DNA of 64,000 nucleotides. It comes from Setoptus koraiensis. Lineage: Eukaryota; Arthropoda. Shown here in pieces: positions 12,589 to 22,181 of this stretch. The stretch is from the NCBI GenBank assembly GCA_048013815.1, contig CM106586.1, positions 2,542,001 through 2,606,000 of the forward strand, in the 5' to 3' direction. Positions within the stretch are counted from its first letter, which is position 1; the number at the start of each line of letters is the position of its first letter. Below the pieces are notes generated by a model, which worked only from the letters and a program-made list of their open reading frames with translations, did no database searches and had not been told where the DNA came from. The translations under genes were made by a program, and so were the position numbers.

Positions 12589-12835
12589 GTGTCTAACTTA
12601 ATTATCATTGCGGTATTACTATTAGAATCGTACGCAAGAAATCACATGTGTATCATGCTGGCGATAGAAATTTGGAGAACTTGTATTTATTCTGTCATCT
12701 ATTAGGCTGCTCTGATCTAAAAGGCATAGATGTGTATCTCCTAAATGTTGTCACATGCTCGCAACCATATTCCGACGATACTCGTCTATCTAAAAAATTA
12801 AGCGCTCGAGATACTGATTGAATCAGGATCACTTG

Positions 12836-13335
12836 NNNNNNNNNNNNNNNNNNNNNNNNNNNNNNNNNNNNNNNNNNNNNNNNNNNNNNNNNNNNNNNNN
12901 NNNNNNNNNNNNNNNNNNNNNNNNNNNNNNNNNNNNNNNNNNNNNNNNNNNNNNNNNNNNNNNNNNNNNNNNNNNNNNNNNNNNNNNNNNNNNNNNNNNN
13001 NNNNNNNNNNNNNNNNNNNNNNNNNNNNNNNNNNNNNNNNNNNNNNNNNNNNNNNNNNNNNNNNNNNNNNNNNNNNNNNNNNNNNNNNNNNNNNNNNNNN
13101 NNNNNNNNNNNNNNNNNNNNNNNNNNNNNNNNNNNNNNNNNNNNNNNNNNNNNNNNNNNNNNNNNNNNNNNNNNNNNNNNNNNNNNNNNNNNNNNNNNNN
13201 NNNNNNNNNNNNNNNNNNNNNNNNNNNNNNNNNNNNNNNNNNNNNNNNNNNNNNNNNNNNNNNNNNNNNNNNNNNNNNNNNNNNNNNNNNNNNNNNNNNN
13301 NNNNNNNNNNNNNNNNNNNNNNNNNNNNNNNNNNN
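12836..13335. other. assembly gap (500 N)
   Basis: A run of exactly 500 N, probably a gap of unknown true size, placed just outside the right hairpin of foldback element 1. Confidence 0.98.
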
Positions 13336-13344
13336 AAAAATAGC

Positions 13345-13779
13345 ACGGTGAAAGCTGTACTGTGAGAAATAAACTGGATAAAATTAGAACTATACAATTA
13401 ACAGAAATGAGGTTAGTTGGACAAAATTTTGAATTTGACACTGATGATTTAACTGTTATAACTTGCGCACTCACGGGAAAGGCCGCGTACAACGTTTCTG
13501 GAAACACTCTTCATAGTCTTTTCAGGTTTCCTGTTAATCAAAATAAGAGGAATCGTGAGAAATTGATACCTTTGAATTCTTCCACCTTACAGGATTTCCA
13601 TGTTCGATTTTCCAATTTGAGTGTACTTATAATCGATGAAATATCGACGGTGGGACTCAATTTGTTAAAACAGGTTGATGAAAGATTGAAACAAATCATG
13701 GAAAATCCATAACCGTTCGGTGGTTTATCTGTAATTTGCGTTGGCGATTTAAATCAACTTCCACCACACACAGTAAGCT
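13345..13779 (+). pseudogene. Helitron helicase (PIF1-like) fragment
   Basis: The frame from 13362 encodes a TGKAAYN...G-N-T-L-H-S segment (motif Ia region), then L-I-I-D-E-I-S (Walker B, about residue 90). After a stop codon at 13710-13712 it continues in frame with PFGGLS...GDLNQLPP, the next helicase motif. This order and wording is that of the SF1 helicase domain of Helitron Rep/Hel proteins rather than host PIF1. A degenerate Walker-A-like N-S-T-V lies in another frame at about 13341, so there is at least one stop and probably one frameshift. The Rep endonuclease part is absent, possibly lost in the N gap. Confident for the helicase family; Helitron origin is inferred from the TGKAAY/NTLHS wording. 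Confidence 0.7.
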
Positions 13780-14284
13780 TCAGCTTGATTGAGACTTAAG
13801 TCACTCCACTTCCTCAGCACACAGAAAGCTATAGCCTCGGTAGTCATAAACTCCTCCGAATCTTCCGACGATACTCGTCCACACATAAAAATTAGATGGA
13901 TAGGAAGCAAACAAGAACAACGAGAATGTCCACCGCTGGTTTTGTGCACAAATCGGCTGTCCAGGAGGAGCATCAGAAAAAGATGAATGAATTACGCGAT
14001 CCTGAAGATCACGCACAAATATCCACACACGGTATGATGGTGGATTTCACAGGATATTTACCAATTGTGCTATGGTGATTCACGCGCTGTGTGCTTGTGA
14101 ATAGTCAGACTTTCTATGCCAGTGAATATTCACGTACCGATTTATTTGTGGATATTCACAGTTTCCGATCTCTAGAGTCGAGCGCTGTGTGCTTGCAAAC
14201 ATTAGCACTAGTATTATCATTGCTAAGTGAGTGTAGGCTGGAATGTTCTTGGGAGGTGGGAGGTACACTCAAGCTCGAGACTCG
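13780..14284. other. transposon debris
   Basis: At 13855-13890 there is an inverted piece of the hairpin-family end (CGATACTCGTCCACACATAAAAA), matching the inner part of the ends at 18490-18530 and 24130-24170 but lacking the hairpin itself. Otherwise no gene is visible. Confidence 0.5.
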
Positions 14285-14720
14285 AAAGTTCGTCCACCTG
14301 AGCAGTACTCAGCTCAGCTCTGGAGCTAGGCTGAGCAGTACTCAGCTGTGCCAAAGAGCTGAGCTGAACAGTATCCAGCTCTGCTGGATAGCTGAGCTGA
14401 GCTGAGCGTAGAGATAGGAATTGCTATATAGAGGTCGATTAACACGTGAATTTTCTATCTCTACGCTCAGCTCAACTCAGCTCAACTCAGCTCAACTCAG
14501 CTCAGCTCAGCTCAGCTCAGCTCAGCTCAGCTCAGCTCAGCTCAGCTCAGCTCAGCTCAGCTCAGCTATCCAGCAGAGCTGAATACTGTTCAGCTCAGCT
14601 CTCTGGCACAGCTGAGTACTGCTCAGCTCTGCTGGATAGCTGAGCTGAGTACTGTTCAGCTCAGGTGACTCAGCTGAGCTGAGCTGAATTTGAGAGCTGA
14701 AGAATCAGCCTCAGCTCAGC
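14285..14720. repeat. AGCTC/GAGCT array forming a large hairpin
   Basis: The core is an (AGCTC)n microsatellite (about 14463-14567). It is flanked by longer inverted segments: CCAGCTCTGCTGGATAGCTG and GCGTAGAGATAG on the left are mirrored by CTATCTCTACGC and CTATCCAGCAGAGCTG on the right, around a ~45-nt loop (about 14418-14453). The whole could fold as a ~130-bp stem. The word AGCT is itself palindromic, so slippage and hairpin extension probably built the array. Confidence 0.8.
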
Positions 14721-15035
14721 TCAGCTAACATCACTAATGTAGGGCTGTGCCATACACAATCTGTGCAAGTCTAATCAATTTTGTGTTTCTAGTATTGGTT
14801 CTATAGGCCATTCTGGATCATGTGAGCTCATATATTGTATGTGATATCTGGTAAGATATGCCCATACAGTACGTGGCATTTTTGAAACTGTTCTCACCAG
14901 GATAAGTTCTTGAGACTTTCTGAAGACAGCTAGCACAGTGCCATTCACAATCTGTGCAAGTCTAATCAATTTTTGATGTCTGCCACTCATTACTTCGCAA
15001 GAAACTATCTCCACATCTTGAATCATTAACTTGAA
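14721..15035. repeat. diverged relatives of the 157-bp satellite
   Basis: CACAATCTGTGCAAGTCTAA occurs at about 14756 and again at about 14946, with GTTCTCACC between. The same words occur in the 157-bp satellite at 24510-25430, so this looks like a diverged remnant of that family. No gene seen. Confidence 0.45.
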
Positions 15036-16738
15036 CAAGTGATACTGATTCCGTCAGTATCTCGAGCGCTTAATTTTTTGGATAGACGAGTATCGTTGGA
15101 ATATGGATGCGAGTTTGTGACACCATGTCAGAGATGAACATCTATGCCTGTCAGATCAGAGTAGTCGGTCAACATGTGTATCACGTTGTGATAGGAATTT
15201 GAAGAACTTGTATTTATTATGTCATCTTTTCGGCTACTCTGATTCGACAGGCATAGATGTTCAACTCCGACATGTTATCACATACTCGCATCTATATTTG
15301 AACGATACTTGATCGCTATGATGCATCCGCATTTTCATGCACTATTTTATTTTCGAAAATCAGCCATAGTTTCCAAGTTTGTCAAGATAAAATTGCCAAT
15401 TTTCGCACACTAGATAGCCATAGATAGACTGTTCGACAGTGCGAATTTGGTGGCTTTCGAATGAATTTTTCAATCTTTTTAGCGCTTAATTTTAATTAAG
15501 CTGCTATTGATGTGGTTCTGGCAGATACGTTTATTCACGTGACTATGTAATCCTATGGAGGTTGGACTTAGTCAAATTTGTGAGAATCCTGCTAGACATT
15601 ACACATGTATTCCTATATAGATTCGACTTGGTCTATTATCGCTTCACTCGAAAATATTTCGTATGCGATCTTATGTAGATTTGACTAGGTCGAATTTGTG
15701 AGGAGTTCGGTGGTGACAAATCGAACTTCGAAATTGAAAATTCGAATTTCTAATGGGAGTTTCAGCTGCTAGTTCGAAGTTAGTGGTTCAGTGTTCTTAG
15801 TTTCATGGTCAGAGTTCGGTGGTCACATTTCGAACTTCGAACTTCGAAATTCGAAATTGAAAATTCGATTTTCTGATGATTGTTTCAGCTGCTTCGTCGA
15901 AGTTCGATGGTCAGGGTTCCGTGGTCAGAGTTCGATGGTGTCAATTCGAATTTCGAACTTCGAAATTGAAAATTGAAAATTCGAATTTCTGTTGACAGTT
16001 TCATCTGCTCGTTCGATGTTCGATGGTCAGAGTTCGATGGTCAGAGTTCGATGGTCACATTTCGAACTTCGAAATTCGAAATTGAAAATTCGAATTTCTG
16101 ATGATAGTTTCATCTGCTCGTTCGATGTTCGTTGGTCAGAGTTCGATGGTCACATTTCGAACTTCGAAATTCGAAATTGAAAAATTCGGATTTCCGATAC
16201 TAGTTCCAGGTGCTCGTACAGAGTTCGATGGTCACAATTCGAAGTTCGATGGTGATAATTCGAAGTTCGATGGTCACAATTCGAACTTTGAAATTCGAAA
16301 TTGAAAATTCGAATTCCTGATAAGAGTTTCAGCTGCTTTGTCGGAGTTCGATGGTCAGAGTTCCGTGGTCAATGTTCGATGGTCACATTCCGAAGTTTGG
16401 TGGTAACAATTCGGAGATCGATGGTCACATTTCGAACTTCGAAATTCAAAATTGATGCACTGTAACAAAGTGTGCGCCATTGACTAATTGGTGTGTCTAA
16501 CTTAATTACTCATTGCGGATTACTATTAGAATCGTACGCAAGAAATCAACATGTGTATCATGCTGCGATAGAAATTTGGAGAACTTGTATTTATTCTGTC
16601 ATCTTTTCGGCTACTCTGATTTGGCAGGCTTAGATATTATCTCCGACATGTTGTCACATACTCGCATCTATATTCCAACGATACTCGTCTATCCAAAAAA
16701 TTAAGCGCTCGAGATACTGATAGAATCAGTGTTACTTG
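15036..16738. mobile_element. foldback-type element 2
   Basis: Second member of the hairpin/foldback family. The left end (15036 onward) and right end (about 16475-16738) are inverted copies bearing the same terminal hairpin, the AGCGCTTAATTTTTT motif and the GATAGACGAGTATCGT motif. The right half (15710-16475) carries the TTCGATGGTC minisatellite in one orientation and matches the right arm of element 1 closely (11780-12121). The left half differs: after the end it has a 75-bp inverted repeat (15090-15164 with 15234-15310), a ~170-bp unique segment, and an AGCGCTTAATTTTAATTAAG junction at 15481 that starts a different sub-element. It is a composite rather than a simple foldback. No coding sequence. 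Confidence 0.65.
15039..15475 (+). repeat. ~435-bp block, near-identical to 19830-20268
   Basis: The terminal hairpin, a 75-bp-arm inverted repeat and a following ~165-bp stretch. This block and the one at 19830-20268 differ at only about three positions by eye, so they were copied recently, whereas the sequences on both sides differ completely. Confidence 0.85.
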
Positions 16739-16740
16739 TT

Positions 16741-17658
16741 TTCCTGGTTCGCGGGATATTCTGGTTTCTCTGGTGCTCAGGGGGCGCCACACTCTATGGG
16801 AAAATGCATGTTATTCTGTGCGCCGTTTGTTGGATGGTTGGTTGGTTGTTGGTTTCAGTCCATTTGCTCGACGCAGTTTCAATACTTTATTTTTGGGACA
16901 TTGTTTGCCTTCGGGCGGTAATGAATATATCTCGTCACTCAATTCCTCATTTAGAAAAGCCGTAGTTATATCAAATTCTAGTAGGTCTAAGCCGAAAAAT
17001 ACCACGATGGCGAAGAATAAACGAATAGTGTCATGTCTTACTACGGGAGAGTAGGTTTCTGAGAAGTCTATTAAATAGCGTTGGCCAGATCCACGCGCTA
17101 CTAATCGCGCCGTGAATCTGTCGAGTTATCCGCCAGGCAGAGTTTCACGTTTGAATATCCAGCGAGTGCTAATGGACTTCCAACCGTGTGGCAACTCAGT
17201 TATGGAGCCAAGTTTGGTTGTCTTCTAAAGATCGGATTTCTTCATTAATTGCAGTTATCCAACTTGAGCTTTCTTCACAATTTATAGCTTGTGCTTAAGT
17301 TTCAGTTAGACTCATTAGACAGAGTGTTGGATGTTTTGACCTTCTTCATCTTAGTTGGTTTTGTCTGCCTCCTGTTCTTCTCATGAGATGCTGCAGCAGG
17401 AGCAGGTATGTCACTCTGAGTTGTACTTGCAGCAATTACTGGAGCAGGTGGCTCGACAGGTTGCCTAGAAACCGACTGACCAATGGTTTGCGTTGGAACT
17501 GGTTGCTCAACTACTGGAGATTGCACTCCATTAGAATCATTGAGGTCCATAGCTCCTATAGCTTCAAATTGCAAGTTTATCACAGGTGTATTTCCAATAG
17601 GAGCGAACACAGATAGCTGATTGGTGACAGATCCGGCAGCACCTTGACTAACAGGCAA
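16741..17658 (-). pseudogene. Ty1/copia retrotransposon pol fragment
   Basis: On the - strand, about 17110 to 16810, the translation gives the start of the copia-type reverse transcriptase: R-F-x-A-R-L-V-A-R-G, then ETYSPVVRHDTIRL, then F-D-I-T-T-A-F-L-N-E-E-L...E-I-Y...P-P-E-G and GLK. These are the hallmark motifs of the RVT_2 family. The conserved catalytic YVDD part is missing because the fragment ends abruptly at about 16740, exactly where foldback element 2 ends. Upstream (17302-17658, - strand) lies a Pro/Ser/Thr-rich linker ending with basic residues, as found between integrase and RT in copia polyproteins. At least one stop separates it from the RT part. No LTRs were seen. A decayed, truncated element. 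Confidence 0.75.
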
Positions 17659-17732
17659 TTATCTATCCAAAACGGATCCTCCTCACAGGAAGGCCTTGCT
17701 TAAGCAATTATAAAGGCAGTACTCACAAACTA

Positions 17733-18452
17733 GTGAATTCATCCTCTAATTGCATAACGTCCCTGCCCGAATTGACGGTGGACTCGTACTTAAACGCCAA
17801 TTTTAGCGAGAGAGGATACTCCTCTAAACTCGATCAATGGCAATACATGGCATGCTACCCCAACCTCAATCATAAAGATCCAAAGAAGGAGGTAAAAACA
17901 ACCAAAAATAAGGTCTATATCTATTGTATGGGCAAGACAATCAAAATAAATGGACAAGAAAAGAAATGCCCGCCGTTTGTGTTCAGTGTTAAACCCGAGC
18001 TAGAATGGACCACCAAACACCATTCATGGGCGACAGTTGCCAATCAATTCAACACCAAGTACGAGAACGACATCATCGACCCCAAATGGACGACTTTGTT
18101 ACGCGTTAGCTCACACCTAGAGGATACGGTGAAAATGATGGTCAAAATATCCGAGCTCATCAATATAACGGCAACCACTCGGTTGGCACCAGATACTACA
18201 AAGCTGCACGATGAAGACACTCCGTCAGGTACAATGTCAATCTTAGAAGTAATCGGAGCAACCGTAATGACAGTGGAGACCGTGATAATCATACTATGGG
18301 TGAAATACAACGGCCTAAAACGCAACGAACCAGTCGAGTTGCAAGAGGTGACGATACAAACCGAAACACCACGAGTGGCAGAAGCACCGAGGCGTCCGAA
18401 GGCGACTACTAGGGCAAGAGCCGAAAGTATTACGACAGACCCAACAAGATGA
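17733..18452 (+). pseudogene. envelope-like membrane protein fragment (retroelement/viral type)
   Basis: An open frame of about 240 codons without a good start ATG. It has scattered Cys in the first third, an N-I-T glycosylation-type site, then one strong transmembrane segment near residues 175-200, followed by a basic stretch and a ~35-residue hydrophilic tail. This ectodomain, single span and short tail layout is that of a class I/II-type envelope C-terminal half carried by a retroelement or endogenous virus. I could not match it to a named family. Its stop codon lies 2 bp before a copy of the foldback-family hairpin at 18453, so it seems truncated or bounded by that element. Envelope nature is inference from architecture. 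Confidence 0.35.
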
Positions 18453-18530
18453 AATGACAAGTAATACTGATCAAATCAGTATTTCGAGAGCTTAATTTTT
18501 CGTGTGGGCAAGTATCGTTGAAGGAGCGGA
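18453..18530 (+). repeat. foldback-family terminal hairpin, copy at 18.45 kb
   Basis: CAAGT, then a 9-bp-arm hairpin AATACTGAT/ATCAGTATT with a CAA loop, then TCGAGAGCTTAATTTTTCG and TGGGCAAGTATCGTTGAAGGA. With the copy at 24096 it forms a subtype that has GTGTGG(A/G)CAAG where the other copies have GGATAGACGAG. Confidence 0.8.
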
Positions 18531-19325
18531 ACAACAAACCAAACCAGCTGGTGCTAGCGTGATTAAAAATTGTGGCCTTAATATAGTGACCAGAAAGCGA
18601 GCTCGTGCGAGCACGGCTGGTTTTGATATTGAAGGAAGGAAGAAGAAGGAAGCCGTGGAGGCCGAGGTATCCTCTGACTCTTATGTTGAGGAGCAGAGTG
18701 ACCAGAGCAGCGATGAAGCTCCCAATCCTTCGCCTGGAGCGTCTCGATCTAAAAATTCCATGGATGATGTTCAACCCTATCACTTCAACTACGAGAAGCA
18801 TCCGGCTCGATTCAACGAGATACAAGGGAAACCCGATAGATCCTATAAATCATCTTCTAGAAGGATTCAGCCTGGTAGTTGGTTGTCAGATTTCTCCCGA
18901 GAAGTTTCAGTACAGGCAAGATGTTACCAGTTTCCTACCTCCTCGTTGGTTCGGCAGCGGAAAGAGGACACGTGGCGATCCTTGTACGAACGATTTATTT
19001 CTTCCTGATATGTCACGGCTCCAAGGGTCTAGATGCAAAATCTTCAAGATGTGGGAAAATGGTAAGGTCCCATCTGACCGATATCAACAATATTCCTGCA
19101 TCATTGCTTACAGAGAGGGGCATTTCTATTACATTATGGTATCGTCCACTGTATTTCAAATCATCCTGCCTCATGGACATCTATTTAACAAGCCATCTTG
19201 CATCAGGCGAATTGTCTCGTTTGAGTTTGCATGAACGAGCCTCGTATTTGTGTCGTACGTTGGGGTTAAAAAACGGAATGTTACACGTTGTCTGCCTCGA
19301 TCTAAAATGCATTCAATAGGCTTTG
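18531..19325 (+). pseudogene. unassigned broken coding sequence
   Basis: Three overlapping frames each stay open for 100-200 codons. The first (18530-19006) has a Lys/Arg-rich and then acidic Ser/Glu-rich N-terminal part, a composition seen in retroelement Gag or tether regions. The best continuation shifts frame near 18880. The frames shadow one another and no domain is recognised. I record it as likely decayed mobile-element coding sequence of unknown type. Confidence 0.25.
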
Positions 19326-19825
19326 CCGAATCACAACCGGTGGTTGCGGTACACAATCGACCATTTCTCCACTCCCTTTAGAGCATATCTGTCTTGATAA
19401 ATCCAGCGGACAGAAGAGGCCTTGGTCATTAACTGTTGCGCTGTAGTCCCGAGACTTAAGGTTCCAGAGGGACTGTTTCCCTCGAATTCGGCTTCTGGCA
19501 GATCGCAGAGGCAGAAGTCTGCTTGAATGTATGGTAGACATAGCCTTTCCTTATGGCACTGCGGAAAGGTTACGAACTGCGTTTTCAATACCTAACTGAA
19601 GTCCACATATACCCGATTGTGTTAGTACACCTATGGAGAATGACTCGCTGTCCGGTATAGAAAATACATAGTCTGGGCATTTGGATTGTTTCTTCCGTAA
19701 TTCTTCTGTTGTAATGTTATCGGTGATGTTAGATATGGCTAGTGTGAACTCAAAATTCTCCGGTAGCTTGAGTATTAATCTCTCTAATCTCTCTGGTCTG
19801 TTCTTTGATTCATATGCATTAACGG
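19170..19825 (-). pseudogene. cysteine-containing decayed coding remnant
   Basis: The - strand from 19825 reads about 80 codons with two N-I-T sites, then shifts frame near 19590. It continues for about 85 codons with a cluster C-H-x3-L-C-L-P ... F-C-L-C, and a further shifted segment to 19170. Clustered Cys and glycosylation sites suggest an extracellular or envelope-type protein, but no family was identified. Breaks: at least two frameshifts and one stop. It starts at the edge of the hairpin copy at 19830. Confidence 0.25.
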
Positions 19826-19829
19826 TTCA

Positions 19830-20268
19830 GTGATACTGATTCCGTCAGTATCTCGAGCGCTTAATTTTTTGGATAGACGAGTATCGTTGGAATATGGATG
19901 CGAGTTTGTGACACCATGTCAGAGATGAACATCTATGCCTGTCAGATCAGAGTAGTCGGTCAACATGTGTATCACGTTGTGATAGGAATTTGAAGAACTT
20001 GTATTTATTATGTCATCTTTACGGCTACTCTGATTCGACAGGCATAGATGTTCAACTCCGACATGTTATCACATACTCGCATCTATATTTAAACGGTACT
20101 TGATCGCTATGATGCATCCGCATTTTCATGCACTATTTTATTTTCGAAAATCAGCCATAGTTTCCAAGTTTGTCAAGATAAAATTGCCAATTTTCGCACA
20201 CTAGATAGCCATAGATAGACTGTTCGACAGTGCGAATTTGGTGGCTTTCGAATGAATTTTTCAATCTT
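19830..20268 (+). repeat. second copy of the ~435-bp hairpin block
   Basis: Near-identical to 15039-15475 (about three differences). It begins with the terminal hairpin and includes the 75-bp-arm inverted repeat. After 20268 the sequence changes to TTTCTTGGAAACTTT instead of AGCGCTTAATT. Confidence 0.85.
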
Positions 20269-20279
20269 TTTTTCTTGGA

Positions 20280-20475
20280 AACTTTAACAAAGAAATTGAG
20301 AGACTCAAATCTCCATAAGGTTAACATGTGTAATGTTTAGATACTTTAACACGGGAATCGAGGGACTCAAATCTCCATAGAGTTAACATGTGTAATGTTT
20401 AGATACTTTAACATGGTAATCGAGAGACTCAAATCTCCATAGAGTTAACATGTGTAATGTTTAGATACTTTAACA
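20280..20475 (+). repeat. 62-bp tandem repeat, about three units
   Basis: TTAACATGTGTAATGTTTAG occurs at 20321, 20383 and 20445, exactly 62 bp apart. Each is preceded by GACTCAAATCTCCATA. The units are about 90% identical. Confidence 0.85.
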
Positions 20476-20990
20476 TCAATCAACCATTGATCAAATTGGA
20501 CTAAGCAGGCTAACTGAGCAGAGTGTTGGTGAGTCATTATTTGTAGCACTTTGACTTGATCATTAAGGTTCTGTTGATTCACCAACAACTCATGCTCGTG
20601 CTATATTTAGTATATGTCGATCATTTATTTGATGTGTGTAGTTTTCAAAGAACTCTTCCCTTTTAGATGCCTTGAATGTGATGTTGTTGTGTGCATGACA
20701 CTCGATGCAACAGCGCATAAGAGTATATGCGCACACAACAACATTACATCAATGTGGAGCACGGCTAGGCGCGACAAGCGCGCGCCATACCACACATTGT
20801 ACAGATTCACATACACATATTTAATTGCCTTTTCTGCTGAGGTCTTTGTTCACTAGAGAGACTATCTTGTCCTGATTCTAACCGCAAGGACTAGTCTTTC
20901 GAAAACCAGACCAGAAACTGGAGGATAACTGGTAGAGGGAAGGCTAGAACTGACTCGTCCTATCATTCACTACATGCGCGGACTGGCTGA
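20476..20990. other. unassigned; contains one inverted repeat
   Basis: No gene. A hairpin is formed by ATGTTGTTGTGTGC (about 20681) and its complement GCACACAACAACAT (about 20730), with a ~35-nt loop. Confidence 0.5.
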
Positions 20991-21895
20991 TCCTTGATGA
21001 AATCAGTCCATGTGAATATTGTAATTTCTGAACATGTTCTCACCACTAAATTTTCGCGGAAACTCGCACAGATATCTAATGAAATACTAGTCAATCTGTG
21101 CAAGTTTGATCAAAAGTTTATTCCCCGTTTTCGCAGCATCACAAATCTTCGAACACCCATGTTCATGTGAATATCGTGATTCCTGGATATGTTCTCACCC
21201 CTAGAATTTCGTGAAAATTTGCACAAAGCATCTCATCTGTTTGAAATTGTTCCTGTTCCTCTTTCCATTCTCCGCTATGTCTTGATTACGCATCGTCATC
21301 ATTATCAAATTATTCTCCTCGTTGGGATCTGTCCATACTATTCTACTATGTCCAATTATTAAATATCGTAGTTGTCTACAAATCATCTCTCTGTGTAAAT
21401 AATGACGATTGTTCGCATCCATTCTCCTGCTACGCTCGATTCATCTGGTAAACATCTTACCCTCAGATATAATATTCATCTAATGTTTAGATCACACGCA
21501 ACCTTCTTTGAGTAGTAATCATTCATATTCAGTTGCAACTTCTGTCACCCAGTTTAACCGTAACTGTGCTACTCACGCCCAGCACTAGTTAGCATCGCAG
21601 CATTGAGCGTGTTACTCTCGTCTAGTTTTATCCACAATAGCATCAACAGTGCTGAGAAGCAGTAGTTATTCTGAGTAGCTTCTACTGTTATACAATCTTC
21701 TAGATTCAACACCTCTAGCTTCCGGTGCACTAGATCCGAATTGTATACAGATAGCCTTCTGCTGTGCTAAATTCATCTAGATAGAATCTCAGTATTGAGC
21801 GTGATACTCTCGTCTAGTTATATCTACAATAGCATTAACAGTGCTGATAAGCAGTAGTTATTCTGAATAGCTTTAAGGTCACTTCTTCACTTCCG
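20991..21895 (+). repeat. compound satellite block 1 (157-bp and 192-bp units)
   Basis: Two monomers of the 157-bp satellite (about 20995-21230) are followed by ~370 bp of shared single-copy spacer and then the 192-bp repeat (TTGAGCGTG at 21603 and 21795, exactly 192 apart). The whole corresponds in order to 25185-26060, so this is a shorter version of the block at 24.5-26.2 kb, about 90% alike. Confidence 0.8.
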
Positions 21896-22140
21896 GTATA
21901 CCCCCAGAAAAACAAGGGTACCCGGGTGTACCTTGATGATACCCGAAATTTTTTCGGGTACGTCGCTGAGACATCGGGTATCTCAGAACGCCCACTGTGC
22001 GGTACCTCGGTTATCTCAGAAACCGAACATTTCTACATCTTATAAATACCTACTCGGGTATCAGGGTACTATACTCTACCCAAAAATACCCAAAATACCC
22101 TAATCTGGTGGGTGCCTACTTCGCAAGTATAACCAAAAAT
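21896..22140 (+). repeat. GGTACC/TACCC-rich dispersed repeat, copy 2 of 3
   Basis: Carries GCGGTACCTCGGTTATCTCAG and TACCCAAAATACCCTAA, as in copies at 8875 and 29870. Confidence 0.6.
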
Positions 22141-22181
22141 TCATGTCAATATTGCAAAAATTTCAAAAAACGTGAGCTTAA

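Larger units (their letters stand above)
10686..12835. mobile_element. foldback-type element 1 (terminal hairpins, minisatellite arms)
   Basis: The left end (10686-10985) and right end (12589-12835 plus about 12085-12121) are inverted copies of each other. Each begins with a small hairpin (AATACTGAT/ATCAGTATT type), then TCGAGCGCTTAATTTTTT, then GATAGACGAGTATCGTC. They share a further ~250 bp down to the GTTAGACACACCAAT and CAATGGCGCACAC motifs. Inside, the left arm (about 11030-11640) is a tandem series of ACCATCGAACT-type units, and the right arm (about 11690-12105) is the same series on the opposite strand. The whole therefore folds into one long stem, the architecture of foldback (FB) elements. 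It encodes no protein. The right end abuts the assembly gap, so target-site duplications cannot be checked. A relation to Helentron-type elements, which also have terminal hairpins, is possible. Confidence 0.7.

Noticed and set aside
12695-13507. Long open frames spanning the N gap
   Set aside because: They are artefacts of translating N as unknown residues.
14446-14643. Repetitive Ser/Ala/Gln/Leu frame over the AGCTC array
   Set aside because: Any frame through a 5-mer repeat without stops is open; composition is explained by the microsatellite.
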